NCBI GenBank assembly: GCA_017651645.1
Contig: JAGCCO010000010.1
Span: 1-42,425, forward strand
Direction: 5' to 3'
Length of the DNA: 42,425 bases
Origin: Bacteroidales bacterium
GTDB taxonomy: Bacteria; Bacteroidota; Bacteroidia; Bacteroidales; F082
Shown: one piece after another, positions 8,184-16,226 of the stretch
How positions within the stretch are numbered: the first letter of the stretch is position 1
Layout: every line of letters starts with the position of its first letter
The notes under the pieces: model-generated
The model's input: the letters and a program-made list of their open reading frames with translations, nothing else
Told to the model about the DNA's origin: nothing
The model's database searches: none
Made by a program: the position numbers and the translations under genes

Positions 8184-8969
8184 ATGACTTATACGGTAAC
8201 TCCGGTTTGTGATCAGGTTTTATTATTGGGCGACTCTTCTCAGTGGGGAGGAGCTAACATACCCGTGTTTGTTCGTCTTCTTCGGTCGGTTATTGATGAA
8301 ATCAACTCACTTGTCGGTGTCCACCCGAATGAGACGCTGCGTATACAACCCGATTTAAACAGAGGTTATCCTGAGTGTTGTAAGTTACCCGATGGGTGTT
8401 TCTTAATTTTCCTTTCTGCTAGGGGGGATACTAATTGGGGGCAGTTTGTGTATCAGTTTGCACATGAATATTGCCATCGTATGATTAATGGGCCTATGGA
8501 CGGAGAACTTGAGACCACTTTTTGGTTTGAAGAGTCCATATGTGAAATGTCTTCATTGTTCCTTCTCAAAAGGATGGCGGAGTTTTGGGATGTGATACAG
8601 GTTTCAACTGAAGAATTGGGCATCTTGCACCGATATGCTCCTTTCTTTTCCTTTTATCCCCGATTACTAAAATACCCCCCTCTAATCACAGTCCCGCTCC
8701 ATGAATGGTTAGAAGCGAATATGCCGATAATCTCAGAACCAGGGTATCACAGGGATCTTTATAGTCAGATCGCACGTGTTTTGTTTGGATTGTTCTTCTC
8801 TTATCCTGATTTGTGGCAAATGCTGCCGTTCCTTCATAGGCCAAAGCCAGCCAAGTATTCTGGTTTCTATGATTTTATTACGAATACTGTTCCTAGTCGT
8901 ATGACAATAACAATTGAGCACTATCCTCAATTTGTTGAGACATTATTCGGTCAACGACATGAACAATAA
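8184..8969 (+). CDS. Zincin-like putative metallopeptidase, unknown family
   Basis: A 261-residue cytoplasmic protein (no signal peptide) with the zinc-protease motif HEYCH inside VYQFAHEYCHRMINGP. Some 24 residues later comes WFEESICEMSSLFLL, whose Glu fits the third zinc ligand of gluzincins. The region before the motif (LPDGCFLIFLSARGDTNWG) may be the preceding edge strand. No other domain is recognisable. It stands alone between the rfbA stub and a strong terminator, in the same direction as the TIR operon but about 300 nt away. Catalytic function is inferred only from the motif; the substrate is unknown. Confidence 0.6.
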   Translation: MTYTVTPVCDQVLLLGDSSQWGGANIPVFVRLLRSVIDEINSLVGVHPNETLRIQPDLNRGYPECCKLPDGCFLIFLSARGDTNWGQFVYQFAHEYCHRMINGPMDGELETTFWFEESICEMSSLFLLKRMAEFWDVIQVSTEELGILHRYAPFFSFYPRLLKYPPLITVPLHEWLEANMPIISEPGYHRDLYSQIARVLFGLFFSYPDLWQMLPFLHRPKPAKYSGFYDFITNTVPSRMTITIEHYPQFVETLFGQRHEQ

Positions 8970-9005
8970 CTTGACCAAATTACCAAAGTCATCACCTACC
9001 GCACC

Positions 9006-9040
9006 AAAAACAGCTCTGGAACATCTCCAGAGCTGTTTTT
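9006..9040 (+). terminator. Rho-independent terminator after the zincin gene
   Basis: Perfect 15-bp stem (AAAAACAGCTCTGGA at 9006-9020 and its complement at 9026-9040) with a 5-nt loop, ending in TTTTTGTTTT. The A-rich start also lets it work on the opposite strand. Confidence 0.85.
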
Positions 9041-9069
9041 GTTTTATTATTTGTAAATAGTAAAGCAAA

Positions 9070-9360
9070 AATCCCCCACCAAGGGGGTCAGTTTGCTGCG
9101 GAATCTCCAAACAATGGCTTAGGCGAACTTCCAGACGGTGTTCAGCTCGGCATCGGTCAAGGCCACGATACTTGATTTCATATCATAGCCCATCTGTTGG
9201 TTGGATGGAAATTCCGAAGGAAAATGGCCCCTGTGTACCGAGATTGTAATTGCACGCTGGAGCGGTTATTCTTCCATACAGCCTGCTTTCTACTTAAGTT
9301 TTCTCACACGATCAGGGGGGCACTTTCCATCGGAGGGTTACTTTCCTTCGGAATCTCCAA
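9070..9360. mobile_element. IS21-like end remnants and a short coding scrap
   Basis: Two clusters of a repeated unit are seen: GGGGGTCAGTTTGCTGCGGA then ATCTCC near 9085-9112, and CACTTTCCATCGGA plus TACTTTCCTTCGGA then ATCTCC near 9319-9358. Similar repeats occur at the ends of IS21-family elements in Bacteroidales, where they act as transposase sites, and another lies near 15545-15645. Between them, on the minus strand, is a scrap reading SSIVALTDAELNTVWKFA then a stop, whose gene I do not recognise. No istA or istB gene is present, so this is a leftover. The IS21 assignment rests on recall of such repeats. Confidence 0.4.
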
Positions 9361-11979
9361 CTAAAACGACATTCTTATTCCAACAAGGAATTGTCTGCTC
9401 CGAAGGCGGTTTACAGTGGAAACTGTTCGATAGTCAGTGATGGTTTCGCGGCGGTATTCGCTTATGTCAAGGAGATTGTTGCATTCAAGGTATACCGTAG
9501 CTTTGGAGAGTTTCCAGGAAACACACGCTTTGAGGAGAGGTCTGTTGAACACCGTCACGCCTGGAATGTGCTCTTTTCGCAAGTAGCCGTCAAGCTCTAT
9601 GTCCAGTTTGCGCAAAGGAGAGATTCGTACGGTTCCCTCACCTGTGAGTATGTGGCTGGTTATGTCCTTGTGACCGTTATCTGTAATCTGCCGTATATAA
9701 TCCACTTTTATCCAGGCGCTGAACCAGTTGGCCGGATTTGCTCTTATCATACCTCCCGTGGTTATGCTGCGGGAAACGTAGTGGACCGGCACATTTTGGA
9801 GATGTTCATCCGTCTCATTTACCTTGTATCCGGCCGTTGTCTCTATCATCAGCACTTTGCCTCCGAAATACTTGCGGGCGTTTCCGTCAACATTGTACAT
9901 GGACGTAGCGTTGGCAAGCGGCAAATAGCCAGTTACTGTGATATCCGGATAATACTCGTGGAAGGAGGACTTGTCACGAAACATTCTGGCGAAGTGACCG
10001 TTAAGCGAGAGGAAAACCATATCTACAGGATTGGAATACCGGATACTTGCAGAAGTGCTTATACTCCTACTGCGATTCAGGCTATCTGCACGGAAAAGTG
10101 ACCGGTAGTCTCTCATGATTACAGAGCCAAGAAGACTCTCTGGAGATGAACGCCGGGTACTGTAGCTTACATTTGCCACGGCCGTAAGGTTGGCTGTAGG
10201 AGTGTATCGGAGAGCAAGCGAAGGTGAAAGGGTCGGATAAACAACGCCAGTCTTCCCTTTGACGGTCATAATATGAAGTTCTACAGGGGCGGATGCAGTT
10301 ATTGTAATGTTCCCTATGTTCACTACGTCGCGAATGGACAGCGAAGGGCTTGTTGAAAAAACGGATAGTCTGTCCTGTAGCAGTCCCCTCAATCCGGAGA
10401 TATCGGCCGAGGAGATAAGGGTTGTGTTGAGGCCGATATAATCCAGATTTATTGATGCGTCGGCCGAAATACTATGCCGGCCGGCGGTAACTGCCAAAGA
10501 CGCACCGTGCTTGGAAGTGAAATCGTTTTGAAGGTACGTTTGAAAGTAGGATTGCCCTCCGGTATCGAAGGATGCTGTGTGATTGTTCCGCACGTATGTG
10601 GCCATACTTATGATATTGACGGCTTTATTTCCACGCCTGAGGGTCAGGCGCAAGTTGTTGTCCGCCTTGAAAGAAGGGAGATTATAGTTCTCTGTGTAGT
10701 TATTTCGTCCTAAGCCGTCCGACAAATCGCTCCGAATCTGGCCGTTCAGGGAAAATGTCTCGGAGAGAAAACGCTTGGGGCTATTGTCTTCATATGTGGC
10801 CCGGCCTTGAAAATAGTATTTGCAGCTAATCCGAGATTTGTCATCCTCGATGGCCATTGAACTTCCGTCATCAAAATTGATTATCTCAGAGGAGACGGTA
10901 TTCTCAGAGTTTTTTTCGGCTGCAGCATGGAGAGATACTCGCATTATTGAGTGTTCGCCTATTTTAGTCAAGTGGTTAAACGACGCAATTCCGGTGAGAT
11001 TGTCGTACCACAATTCCCTGGGAATTGGGAGAGTGGAGAAAGAGGGAGAAAGTGTTGATGACAATTCGCTGTCAATGTCACCGTTTAGTCTGAAAAACCG
11101 TGGCGCGTCGTTGATGCCAGGCTGATCCCGGAGTTCCTGCGAGATGTCCGAGCCAAGATTGTTTCCCTTAAGAAGATAGAGGTTCTGCCTAGATTTACCG
11201 AAGCGGGACACCATGGCCTTGGCATCAAAAAGAGGGGAAGGAGGCAGACCGAGGAGCGCATCCCCAGTAAACATCCACGCTCCTTTTGCATCTTCCTTGA
11301 GGACTATATTTACTGCACTTTTTTCCGAGGGGCTGATATCACGCAAGGCGTTGACAGGCTGGTGGTTCAAGTATACATCTACCCGCGCTATGTCACTAGC
11401 TTTCAGATTTTTAGTAACAACACCGTATTTGCTACCCAGCAAATCTAGGTCTTCTACATAGAACCGGTTGATGGCCTCACCATCATAACTGATAGCCCCC
11501 TGTTCGTTTGTTGTGAGACCGGGTATTTTGTTGATAAGGTCGTCAAGGACTTGTTCCGTGCCGTCGGTAAAAGCCTGGATGTAGAAGGATAGGGTGTCTC
11601 CCCTCCGCCGAACCGAATGGGACTCCACGGTTGCGGGATTCAGCCGCATGGCCTTTTCCTTCAGTTCGATGATAAGTTCGGAGGTTTTTCCCCCGGTATC
11701 GACACTAACGGGGGCATATCCAAGCATGGAGACCTTGATGGTGCTGATGGTCGCTCCGTCCTGCACGTTGATGGAAAAATGACCGTCCTCTCCGCTGTAT
11801 GCGAATCCCTTTTGTACAGGACCGACGTATGCGAGAACGAAAGCTCCCGCTATGGGGACCTTGCTCCTCTGGTCCCTCACCACGCCGGTAAGGGGATATG
11901 CCGCCCAACCCTCAGGCCGGGCCGCCATCCACAGGAGTAGAGCCAGCAGTATAAACTTATTTGCCTCTCCAATAGTCAT
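9361..11979 (-). CDS. TonB-dependent outer-membrane receptor with carboxypeptidase-like N-domain
   Basis: An 872-residue receptor. After a signal peptide (FILLALLLWMAARPEGWA) comes a carboxypeptidase-regulatory-like beta domain (about 30-108, GVVRDQRSKVPIAGAFV), then a plug domain (about 125-235, QVLDDLINKIPGLTTNEQGA), then a long beta-barrel ending in a terminal Phe (FLVGIRMSF), as outer-membrane proteins require. It is the last gene of a three-gene operon and overlaps the upstream GLPGLI gene by 23 nt. It would import or export an unknown ligand across the outer membrane with TonB energy. The short secreted peptide at the head of the operon is a candidate ligand, by context only. Confidence 0.85.
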   Translation of the reverse strand: MTIGEANKFILLALLLWMAARPEGWAAYPLTGVVRDQRSKVPIAGAFVLAYVGPVQKGFAYSGEDGHFSINVQDGATISTIKVSMLGYAPVSVDTGGKTSELIIELKEKAMRLNPATVESHSVRRRGDTLSFYIQAFTDGTEQVLDDLINKIPGLTTNEQGAISYDGEAINRFYVEDLDLLGSKYGVVTKNLKASDIARVDVYLNHQPVNALRDISPSEKSAVNIVLKEDAKGAWMFTGDALLGLPPSPLFDAKAMVSRFGKSRQNLYLLKGNNLGSDISQELRDQPGINDAPRFFRLNGDIDSELSSTLSPSFSTLPIPRELWYDNLTGIASFNHLTKIGEHSIMRVSLHAAAEKNSENTVSSEIINFDDGSSMAIEDDKSRISCKYYFQGRATYEDNSPKRFLSETFSLNGQIRSDLSDGLGRNNYTENYNLPSFKADNNLRLTLRRGNKAVNIISMATYVRNNHTASFDTGGQSYFQTYLQNDFTSKHGASLAVTAGRHSISADASINLDYIGLNTTLISSADISGLRGLLQDRLSVFSTSPSLSIRDVVNIGNITITASAPVELHIMTVKGKTGVVYPTLSPSLALRYTPTANLTAVANVSYSTRRSSPESLLGSVIMRDYRSLFRADSLNRSRSISTSASIRYSNPVDMVFLSLNGHFARMFRDKSSFHEYYPDITVTGYLPLANATSMYNVDGNARKYFGGKVLMIETTAGYKVNETDEHLQNVPVHYVSRSITTGGMIRANPANWFSAWIKVDYIRQITDNGHKDITSHILTGEGTVRISPLRKLDIELDGYLRKEHIPGVTVFNRPLLKACVSWKLSKATVYLECNNLLDISEYRRETITDYRTVSTVNRLRSRQFLVGIRMSF

Positions 11980-12835
11980 CGGGAATGAGGGGGATGTATT
12001 TCATTCTGCTTTGTAGGCTTTCTATATCCCGGGGACGCCCTCCTGTCAGTTCAAACATATATGCCGCATCTGTCTTAATCTTGTTATTCATTTGTTCGGC
12101 ATCCTTCATGGAAAGGGCAAAATGTTTGGTGGCACCACGCTTCTGGAAAGAGCTTTTGGGGTAACAAGTGTCGAAAAATAGCTGCCGATTGTTATTGTCA
12201 AGTTCTTCTGTCCATACCAGTTGAAAACGAAACAGCTGTTCACTATCTTCTGCTGAAACAACCAGCCCCGGAGTGCCCCACAACATCCAGGGACCTATGG
12301 GTAATGGGACATCTTCTGTATACCATACGGTCCACGTCCGCCCCAAATAGTGGGCGATGGCTTTCTTGCAACCGTAGCTTCCGACTGTGCTTACCTCTTC
12401 CGTCAGTTCCCAGGATGGGGGTTCCAGCATCTGTCCATCGCCCCTAATAGTAATAGTGGCCTGTCTGTAAATCTGTGCTGTAGTTCCTCCTTTATAATCC
12501 ATTATGGTCACATCATCCAGTCTGGGACGGGGCAGAGACTGCATCTTATTGTATTCCTCCTGATTCTGAGTCTTCCCGTTTTCGTCGAAGGCAAGAAGTT
12601 TGAGGGAATCCCGCTCAAAGGTAAATTCATCATAGAACATCGCTTCCCCGTCATAGTAGTCCAGCCTCATGTTCAAGAATTTCGTATAACTGCTCTTCGG
12701 AGTATATTTCTTATGAAAATGGTATCCACAACGGATACCATTTTGACGATTGGCAACATATTGGGCATTTATTCCAGTCGGTATCAGTAGCATGACAACT
12801 AGAATAAAAAAACGCTCTTTTGAAATCATATACAC
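11957..12835 (-). CDS. GLPGLI family protein
   Basis: A 292-residue secreted protein with a signal peptide (FFILVVMLLIPTGINA). It contains the family signature region RTWTVWYTEDVPLPIGPWML followed by WGTPGLVVSAED, where GTPGLV stands for the name-giving GLPGLI. A conserved YGCKKAIAHY precedes it. Members commonly sit next to TonB receptors in Bacteroidetes, as here, and their function is unknown. ATG is possible at 12835 or at 12829 (MISKER); the second lies right before the hydrophobic stretch. It follows the small peptide gene by about 25 nt and overlaps the receptor, so the three are co-transcribed. Confidence 0.88.
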   Translation of the reverse strand: MYMISKERFFILVVMLLIPTGINAQYVANRQNGIRCGYHFHKKYTPKSSYTKFLNMRLDYYDGEAMFYDEFTFERDSLKLLAFDENGKTQNQEEYNKMQSLPRPRLDDVTIMDYKGGTTAQIYRQATITIRGDGQMLEPPSWELTEEVSTVGSYGCKKAIAHYLGRTWTVWYTEDVPLPIGPWMLWGTPGLVVSAEDSEQLFRFQLVWTEELDNNNRQLFFDTCYPKSSFQKRGATKHFALSMKDAEQMNNKIKTDAAYMFELTGGRPRDIESLQSRMKYIPLIPDDYWRGK

Positions 12836-12859
12836 GACTTATCAAATAATATCCTTTAA

Positions 12860-13063
12860 TCAAAGAGATATTCCACAGTAAAAGAGTTCGTAAAACTCCA
12901 AGAGCTCAACAAGCTGATCCTCTTCCATCTCTTCCGTATCATCCCAATAGACTTCTTCACCACATGAGGTGATAAAACCATAGTTGAACCCATCCGCGGA
13001 TGCAGTTATGGCTCCCGCAAGAAGCATGCTGGCAACAGCTGCAAGAGTAATTGCTTTTTTCAT
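12860..13063 (-). CDS. Small secreted acidic peptide precursor, unknown
   Basis: A 67-residue protein with a clear signal peptide (MKKAITLAAVASMLLAGAIT, cleavage likely after ASA at 21-23) and a mature part of about 44 residues. The mature part is strongly acidic (DDTEEMEEDQ) and has two cysteines (34 and 63) that could form a disulfide in the periplasm or outside. It is first in the operon with GLPGLI and TonB receptor genes. I do not recognise a family. It may be a peptide ligand or toxin handled by the neighbouring receptor, but only gene order supports this. Confidence 0.65.
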   Translation of the reverse strand: MKKAITLAAVASMLLAGAITASADGFNYGFITSCGEEVYWDDTEEMEEDQLVELLEFYELFYCGISL

Positions 13064-13134
13064 TTTTGTAAAATATAAGAATCCCCTACTCTGTCATGGG
13101 CTTTTCGGGTTTCGCCCTTAATTATTTTGTCTGA

Positions 13135-13295
13135 TTATTTATGCGCTTTTAAGCTATGCGGCACTCTATATAAAAGTAACTCGGCTGTGTATTGTTGACC
13201 TCCGGGCACAATAATCGTTATTACATAGATCACAGATGATTGCCACGCTCCCGCCAGGAACACGACTACGACAGATAGGTTTGTTTGCTCTTCAT
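13135..13295 (-). pseudogene. DUF3244-like secreted protein, broken copy 2
   Basis: The start ATG (13295) and signal-peptide region match the other two copies (MKSKQTYLS), but a TAG stop follows after nine codons. The mature part is almost completely lost; only unrelated sequence follows. The leader ACTAAATACACA and the promoter box TACTTTTG are kept upstream. It is no longer a functional gene. Confidence 0.6.
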
Positions 13296-13449
13296 AATGT
13301 GTGTATTTAGTCATAGCAAAAGTACAATACACCAAATAAAAAAAGAAGAGCAACGGGGAGAACATACCTAACTGAGTAGTGCCTATAAATCGTTGGTTTA
13401 CAACGTTCTATAAGCCAACTGCTGTAAAAAGGCCTAACAGGAGTCATTT

Positions 13450-13595
13450 ACTTAAATCTAGAACGTCTAGAAAGGTCTAAAGAGAAGGTGGATTAATCTC
13501 TCAAAGAGCCTTCCCGAGTCGGTACATGCGCATATAAATCGCATCACCGAATATATTGGAGAATCCGCTTCATTTGGGTCCCCGGTTTTGTCCTC
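13450..13595 (-). pseudogene. 3' remnant of TPR/LuxR-type regulator gene, copy 2
   Basis: On the minus strand, FGDAIYMRMYRLGKAL, a stop, then EINPPSL corresponds to the C-terminal helix-turn-helix of the intact regulator at 26128-27777. Only the last 45 or so codons remain, with an in-frame stop. It joins directly to the truncated hipT copy near 13600-13633, whereas in copy 1 about 230 nt and hipB and hipS lie between. Confidence 0.6.
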
Positions 13596-13632
13596 GTAAA
13601 ATTCCCCAATCGAATCCTCAAAGGTCTCCAAG

Positions 13633-14564
13633 GTCCTTTTTGACTGCCAGAATGTGAGTCCGTATCTGGACTTCGAGTTTGACGGTGTCCGTGACAGCAA
13701 CTCATTATTGATGCCATGCACAGAATCTCCGTGTCTGGTGTCCAGGAGAAGTTCCCGGCCGTGATTGAGAAAGGTCGTATTCGGATAGCAAGGGATGACG
13801 AACAGTCCACCTATATCTTGAAGCCAGCACCATGGGATGAAACGCTTCGGGAGCGCAAGCAGATTCCTGCCAATGAGCACCTTACTATGCAAATCGCTTC
13901 ACAAGTGTATGGTATTAAAACAGCTGCAAACGGACTATGCTTCACCCCAAAGGGTAAGATTGTGTATATCACCAAACGCTTTGATGTCCTTCCCGACGGA
14001 ACAAAGCTGCTAATGGAAGACTTCGCATCAGTAATCGGAAGGAATGAGCAGGAAGATGGGAAGGATTTCAAGTACAGCGGCTGCAATGAGGATATCGCTA
14101 TTGCTATCAGAAAGAACGTATCCGCGTGGATGGTCGACATGGAAAGGTTCTTCGAACTTGTCGTGTTCAACTATATCTACGCTAATGGAGATGACCATCT
14201 GAAGAATTTCTCCTTAATCCTGCAGGGACAGGACTACCGTCTGGCTCCCGCATACGATCTCATGAACACCAGTCTGCATGTTCAAGGCGACGACCTCGGA
14301 CTGGACGGAGGTCTATCCCCGAACATCGAGAAGAGCGATGAGTATATTAGAACGGGTCATCCATGCCGTCGTGATTTCGAGCGATTCGGAGAGCGGATTG
14401 GTATAATACCATCGCGTATGGACAAGATCCTGAACACTTACATGCTCTTGCCCGAATCGACGGTTGCACTCGTTGAGCGGAGTTTTCTGAACGAGAAGAT
14501 GAAAAGGTACTACTTGAGAATTGTTAAGGAGAGGATTGCGAGATTCGTTAGGGTTTCAGACTAA
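13633..14564 (+). pseudogene. hipT: Truncated, frameshifted second copy of hipT
   Basis: Nearly identical to the hipT at 1533-2537 from about its codon 27 onward. hipB, hipS and the start of hipT are missing. One A is lost at about 13697 (GTGACAGC against GTGACAAGC), shifting the frame just before the Gly-rich loop. From the ATG at 13716 a 282-residue product could still be made that keeps ISVSGVQEK, YILKPA, NGDDHLKNFS and LAPAYDLMN, but it lacks the first 52 residues and any antitoxin. It is probably not expressed as a toxin, since no promoter or partner is seen. It is the remnant of a duplication that also carried the DUF3244/regulator remnants. Confidence 0.8.
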
Positions 14565-14598
14565 CCACAATTCAAAGCAATAAGTTGGAGTTATTGAG

Positions 14599-14633
14599 AA
14601 ACCCCGTCGGAACACATCCCGACAGGGTTTTTC
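14599..14633 (+). terminator. Terminator after hipT copy 2
   Basis: Hairpin AAACCCCGTCGG / CCGACAGGGTTT with one internal mismatch and a loop of 7-8 nt, followed by TTTTC. It lies 35 nt after the broken hipT. Confidence 0.65.
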
Positions 14634-14714
14634 TTTAGTATAGTTCCAGTGTTATAACGAGCAATAAATCTTGAAAAATATAAATAGCAAAGATCGTCAA
14701 ACAATAATGACAAG

Positions 14715-15500
14715 CTAAAGATCCATTATCGACATTCGTTCTTTTGCATCATCCTTAATAATAATGTAAACAGCTGTATTAACATGTGCCTTATTCATTC
14801 TTAAACACTCAACCATATATTTAAGAAGTGCAGGCTCATCTTGACTGATACGCGTAAGACCAGCACCAAGAATTGGCAGCAATACGGGAAATCCTTGAGA
14901 ATATGCATCAATGAATTCAATCCTCCTCTGAATGGCCAGACAGTATTCCCCATCCTTTGCACTAATCGTCAATCTTGAATCCATTTTACCGATTGCTATC
15001 ATGAAATAATGCAGGGAATTAGAAATCGTCACATCTGCGCCAGTTCCTATTTCGTATCGTCTCAAATTACCTTCTGGTTTTTGTTCCATCATTAGCTGCT
15101 CGAATTGGGCAGAAGGAGAAACGGCTGCCTGGATTGCCGTATTCATGGAGCAGGGATCAAATAATCCGTCTTTATACACCCGTTTTAATGCAACGCCATG
15201 CACGGATGTTTCTGTAATAAGACGATTATCCACCACTGTATCAAAGCAACGATTAACAGCGAAACAGATATTCCTCCTTCCATCCGATTTGCCCAGGATC
15301 TTCTCATTGAATAAATCCCCATATTTCACATAAACCGCCTTCCCATTTCTGCCATCTACCACTTTTCTTTTCCTTGTACAAAGCACATTGATACTTACCC
15401 CGAGAATACATACAAGGCACACTGCAAGCAGAATCAAAACACTCACAAGCACCCTACACCAAACAGGAATATCTGGCTTATAGAATCCTTCAAAAGACAC
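14715..15500 (-). CDS. TM-macro domain protein (DUF6430-like, type II Thoeris effector-like), 5'-truncated
   Basis: It has one membrane segment (RVLVSVLILLAVCLVCILGV, about residues 16-36) and a macro-like domain typical of DUF6430: VKYGDLF, FAVNRCFDTVVDNRLI, SVHGVALKRVY, and later FPVLLPILGAGLTRIS. TM-macro proteins are the ThsA effectors of type II Thoeris, which kill the cell when a TIR partner makes an ADPR-derived signal. No TIR gene adjoins; the nearest is at 7.4 kb. The only start is GTG at 15500, but the frame stays open back to 15542 with plausible coding (FPIYAFLGFVRTF), then meets a stop at the edge of an IS-like remnant. Family members usually have two TM helices, so the first was probably cut off. 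Confidence 0.6.
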   Translation of the reverse strand: MSFEGFYKPDIPVWCRVLVSVLILLAVCLVCILGVSINVLCTRKRKVVDGRNGKAVYVKYGDLFNEKILGKSDGRRNICFAVNRCFDTVVDNRLITETSVHGVALKRVYKDGLFDPCSMNTAIQAAVSPSAQFEQLMMEQKPEGNLRRYEIGTGADVTISNSLHYFMIAIGKMDSRLTISAKDGEYCLAIQRRIEFIDAYSQGFPVLLPILGAGLTRISQDEPALLKYMVECLRMNKAHVNTAVYIIIKDDAKERMSIMDL

Positions 15501-15544
15501 AAAAGTCCGAACGAATCCTAGAAAGGCATAGATTGGAAATTCTT

Positions 15545-15773
15545 ACGCAAAGTGACCTACCTTGGCGCTTATGAAAGTGACCCCTTCAGTTTGAAATGGG
15601 AACAAAGGGGCTCTTTGCTGCGGATTTTCCAATACTGAAATGCATCGAGAAGACAAAAATGGCTCTCCATTATACCATCATAGCAATCATTTTCCTATCC
15701 TTATCAACTCTAATCAGTCTGACTGGAGAACCCGCCCCTAATTGTCACCTGACATAGGTGAAGGATTATTCAA
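15545..15773. mobile_element. IS21-like end remnant and non-coding spacer
   Basis: GTGACCCCTTCAGTTTG and GGGGCTCTTTGCTGCGGA then TTTTCC (about 15570-15630) resemble the repeat units at 9085-9112. It directly abuts the broken 5' end of the TM-macro gene, which suggests an insertion followed by internal loss. No transposase gene is left. From 15650 to 15773 nothing is recognisable. Confidence 0.35.
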
Positions 15774-16226
15774 CTATGGATGTACCGACATCTCATATAT
15801 ATCGGACAAAAAGAATCTGCGAACAAGCCACTTTTCATTTGATGTGCCGAGAATCGTTTCACTTTCAACACGAGATAACCCAGCCCAAAAAGAATCATCT
15901 GCTTGTTCCAAATCATAATAGGAACCATCCAAGAAAAGAAAATGGATGTCCTTCCCAATATATAAACGACTGCAACCATCTACCCTGCCCTCCGGACCAA
16001 GTTGTTTGAATGACTCCCCTTTGGCAATAATACAATGATTTAACTCTTCTGATTCGTCAGTTCCCACCCATCTTATTGAACAGTCAAATGCAGTATCGTT
16101 AACATACTCTTCTGCTTTTGCATAATCAGGAAAGCTTTCAAGGACGATTGTTCGATTGCAAGATGGTATCACTAATGCCATAGAAAGGCACGCGAATAAG
16201 ATTAAAATAAAATGACTAATCCTCAT
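15774..16226 (-). CDS. Small lipoprotein, unknown function
   Basis: A 150-residue protein with a lipoprotein signal peptide (FILILFACLSMALVIPSC, lipobox Cys at 23) and no known domain. The mature part holds two further cysteines and ends in aromatic-rich KWLVRRFFLSDIYEM. Its start overlaps the end of the upstream metallopeptidase lipoprotein gene by 11 nt, so the two are translationally coupled and probably work together at the cell envelope. It might be a partner or regulator of that peptidase. Confidence 0.65.
   Translation of the reverse strand: MRISHFILILFACLSMALVIPSCNRTIVLESFPDYAKAEEYVNDTAFDCSIRWVGTDESEELNHCIIAKGESFKQLGPEGRVDGCSRLYIGKDIHFLFLDGSYYDLEQADDSFWAGLSRVESETILGTSNEKWLVRRFFLSDIYEMSVHP

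Noticed and set aside
9391..10101. 236-codon plus-strand frame opposite the first receptor
   Set aside because: Shadow frame inside the receptor gene, with no domain and no promoter.
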